NCBI GenBank assembly: GCA_021807465.1
Contig: JAKBCX010000007.1
Coordinates: 1-14,190, forward strand
DNA from: Pseudomonadota bacterium
GTDB taxonomy: Bacteria; Pseudomonadota; Alphaproteobacteria; Acetobacterales; Acetobacteraceae
Length of the DNA: 14,190 nt
Direction: 5' to 3'
Numbering within the stretch: position 1 is the stretch's first letter; every line of letters starts with the position of its first letter. The notes beneath the pieces are model-generated. The model saw only the letters and a list, made by a program, of their open reading frames with translations, had not been told where the DNA came from and ran no database searches. Both the position numbers and the translations under genes were made by a program. Of the stretch, positions 14,101-14,190 are shown one piece after another.

Positions 14101-14190
14101 GGCAACAGCTTAAGCGCCAGGGCCAAACTTAGCATGGCGAAGAGTATGGCCGCGCCCTGCCAAAGGCGTAACGGCGTTACCAGCGGCGCG
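14097..14190 (-). CDS. C-terminal tail of a probable membrane protein (partial, start beyond right edge)
   Basis: In the minus frame that ends at TGA 14099-14097, the last 30 residues read ...TPLRLWQGAAILFAMLSLAL and then ALKLLP. This is a single hydrophobic helix after a short basic segment, typical of the last transmembrane helix of a small transporter or exporter. The family cannot be named from this fragment. Its stop overlaps the phosphoesterase start by 4 nt (ATGA), so the two genes are very likely one operon. Confidence 0.6.
   Translation of the reverse strand, partial: APLVTPLRLWQGAAILFAMLSLALALKLLP

Noticed and set aside
1..14190. Search for tRNA/rRNA genes, CRISPR repeats, insertion sequences, phage or toxin-antitoxin genes
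   Set aside because: None seen; the window is filled by ordinary chromosomal protein genes and short control regions with no terminal repeats or integrase/transposase motifs.

Overview
The window is GC-rich, densely packed bacterial chromosome with no mobile element, RNA gene, CRISPR array or phage remnant that I can see. Gene families and base composition point to a Gram-negative proteobacterium. An alphaproteobacterium, perhaps an acetic-acid-bacteria relative, is my guess; this is inferred from general impression and not from a marker gene. There is no gap of more than about 300 bases without a gene.

Layout, left to right. (1) Positions 1-1131, minus strand: a two-gene unit of azoR (FMN-dependent azo/quinone reductase) and a YceI-family secreted protein cut by the left edge. 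(2) 1254-2162, plus strand: a LysR-type regulator divergent from azoR, with a 122-bp shared control region that carries short repeats 22 bp apart. (3) 2188-3690, minus strand: a FAD-dependent aromatic hydroxylase-type monooxygenase with an unusually structured leader. (4) 3834-8735, minus strand: a complete four-gene ABC exporter operon like E. coli ybhGFSR (membrane fusion protein, double ATPase, two permeases), with all junctions overlapping by 1-4 nt. (5) 8850-12239, plus strand: a complete pqiABC operon (PqiA membrane protein, three-MCE-domain PqiB, lipoprotein PqiC), also with overlapping junctions. (6) 12236-13096, minus strand: purU (formyltetrahydrofolate hydrolase), whose stop codon overlaps that of pqiC. 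(7) 13240-14190, minus strand: a calcineurin-like phosphoesterase coupled to the tail of a membrane protein cut by the right edge.

Much of the window reads as an envelope and redox/xenobiotic defence neighbourhood: quinone/azo reduction, aromatic hydroxylation, multidrug-type export and PqiABC trans-envelope lipid transport. The two large transport operons face away from each other across 114 bp that contain a perfect FNR/FixK-type palindrome (TTGAT-N4-ATCAA, 8794-8807). A second, imperfect copy lies upstream of the monooxygenase. This suggests oxygen- or redox-responsive control by a CRP/FNR-family regulator and is the most testable new observation. I do not see a wholly unknown multigene system; the novelty is mainly regulatory.
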